Positions 6,076-6,137 of a stretch of DNA of 6,137 nucleotides are shown here, one piece after another. The position numbers were made by a program, and so were the translations under genes. Each line of letters starts with the position of its first letter. The first letter of the stretch is position 1. A model generated the notes under the pieces. It saw only the letters and a program-made list of their open reading frames with translations. It made no database searches and was not told the origin of the DNA. Origin of the DNA: Verrucomicrobiota bacterium (GTDB lineage Bacteria; Verrucomicrobiota; Verrucomicrobiia; Limisphaerales; UBA9464); assembly GCA_947454295.1 (NCBI GenBank), contig CANGMO010000149.1:1-6137 (forward strand). Direction: 5' to 3'.

Positions 6076-6137
6076 GCGACGCGGCGGCGAGCCGCCTGAT
6101 CGAGGAATTTTTGCAGCCGCTGGGGCCACGGTTGATC
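6072..6137 (-). CDS. C-terminal fragment of a probable DUF58 protein (runs off right edge)
   Basis: Reading leftwards from the right edge, the frame that stops at TGA 6074-6072 is open for its 21 visible codons and ends WPQRLQKFLDQAARRRVA. A closing acidic, Pro-containing segment, then hydrophobic/Phe residues and an Arg-rich tail, is how DUF58 proteins commonly end. The position directly upstream of a DUF4381-like gene is where a DUF58 gene is expected in MoxR-Bat operons. The stop overlaps the next start by ATGA, as at every other junction here. The DUF58 domain itself is outside the window, so the assignment rests on context plus a short tail. Confidence 0.55.
   Translation of the reverse strand, partial: DQPWPQRLQKFLDQAARRRVA

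Overview
The window looks like GC-rich bacterial chromosome. It contains seven genes, two of them cut by the window edges, and almost no non-coding space. The gene families, the gene order on the minus strand and the style of the proteins suggest a member of the Verrucomicrobiota or a relative in the PVC group. That placement is inferred from family resemblance only, because there is no rRNA or other marker gene here.

Left part (1-1840). A minus-strand gene begins at 59 and runs off the left edge; its first 20 residues look like the N-terminus of a bacterial Hanks-type Ser/Thr protein kinase. A 99-bp divergent intergenic region separates it from a plus-strand pair: a CPBP-family intramembrane protease (159-1049) and a ComF-family phosphoribosyltransferase-like protein (1046-1840). 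The pair overlaps by ATGA and is probably one transcript.

Middle (1841-1950). This is a convergent intergenic region. It holds a strong intrinsic terminator for the minus-strand operon and a short tandem array of an 8-bp unit (consensus NNTTCAAC).

Right part (1951-6137, all minus strand, read right to left). This is most of a Bat-type (Bacteroides aerotolerance-like, MoxR-associated) operon: the last 21 codons of a probable DUF58 protein, a small DUF4381-like membrane protein, two membrane-anchored von Willebrand factor A proteins (BatA-like, then BatB-like) and a secreted TPR-type protein in the BatC position. Every junction is a 4-bp ATGA overlap, so the products are probably made in coordinated amounts. 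By analogy with other such operons, a MoxR-type AAA+ ATPase would be expected upstream of the DUF58 gene, outside the window. Together they would form an envelope-located assembly, stress or chaperone module whose biochemical role is still poorly defined in the literature. The operon ends after the TPR gene with no batD or batE before the terminator.

I do not see a clearly novel system. The most unusual items are a roughly 58-residue repeat periodicity in the TPR-type protein, a Ser in place of the usual MIDAS Thr in the BatB-like protein, the absence of batD, and the 8-bp intergenic repeat.
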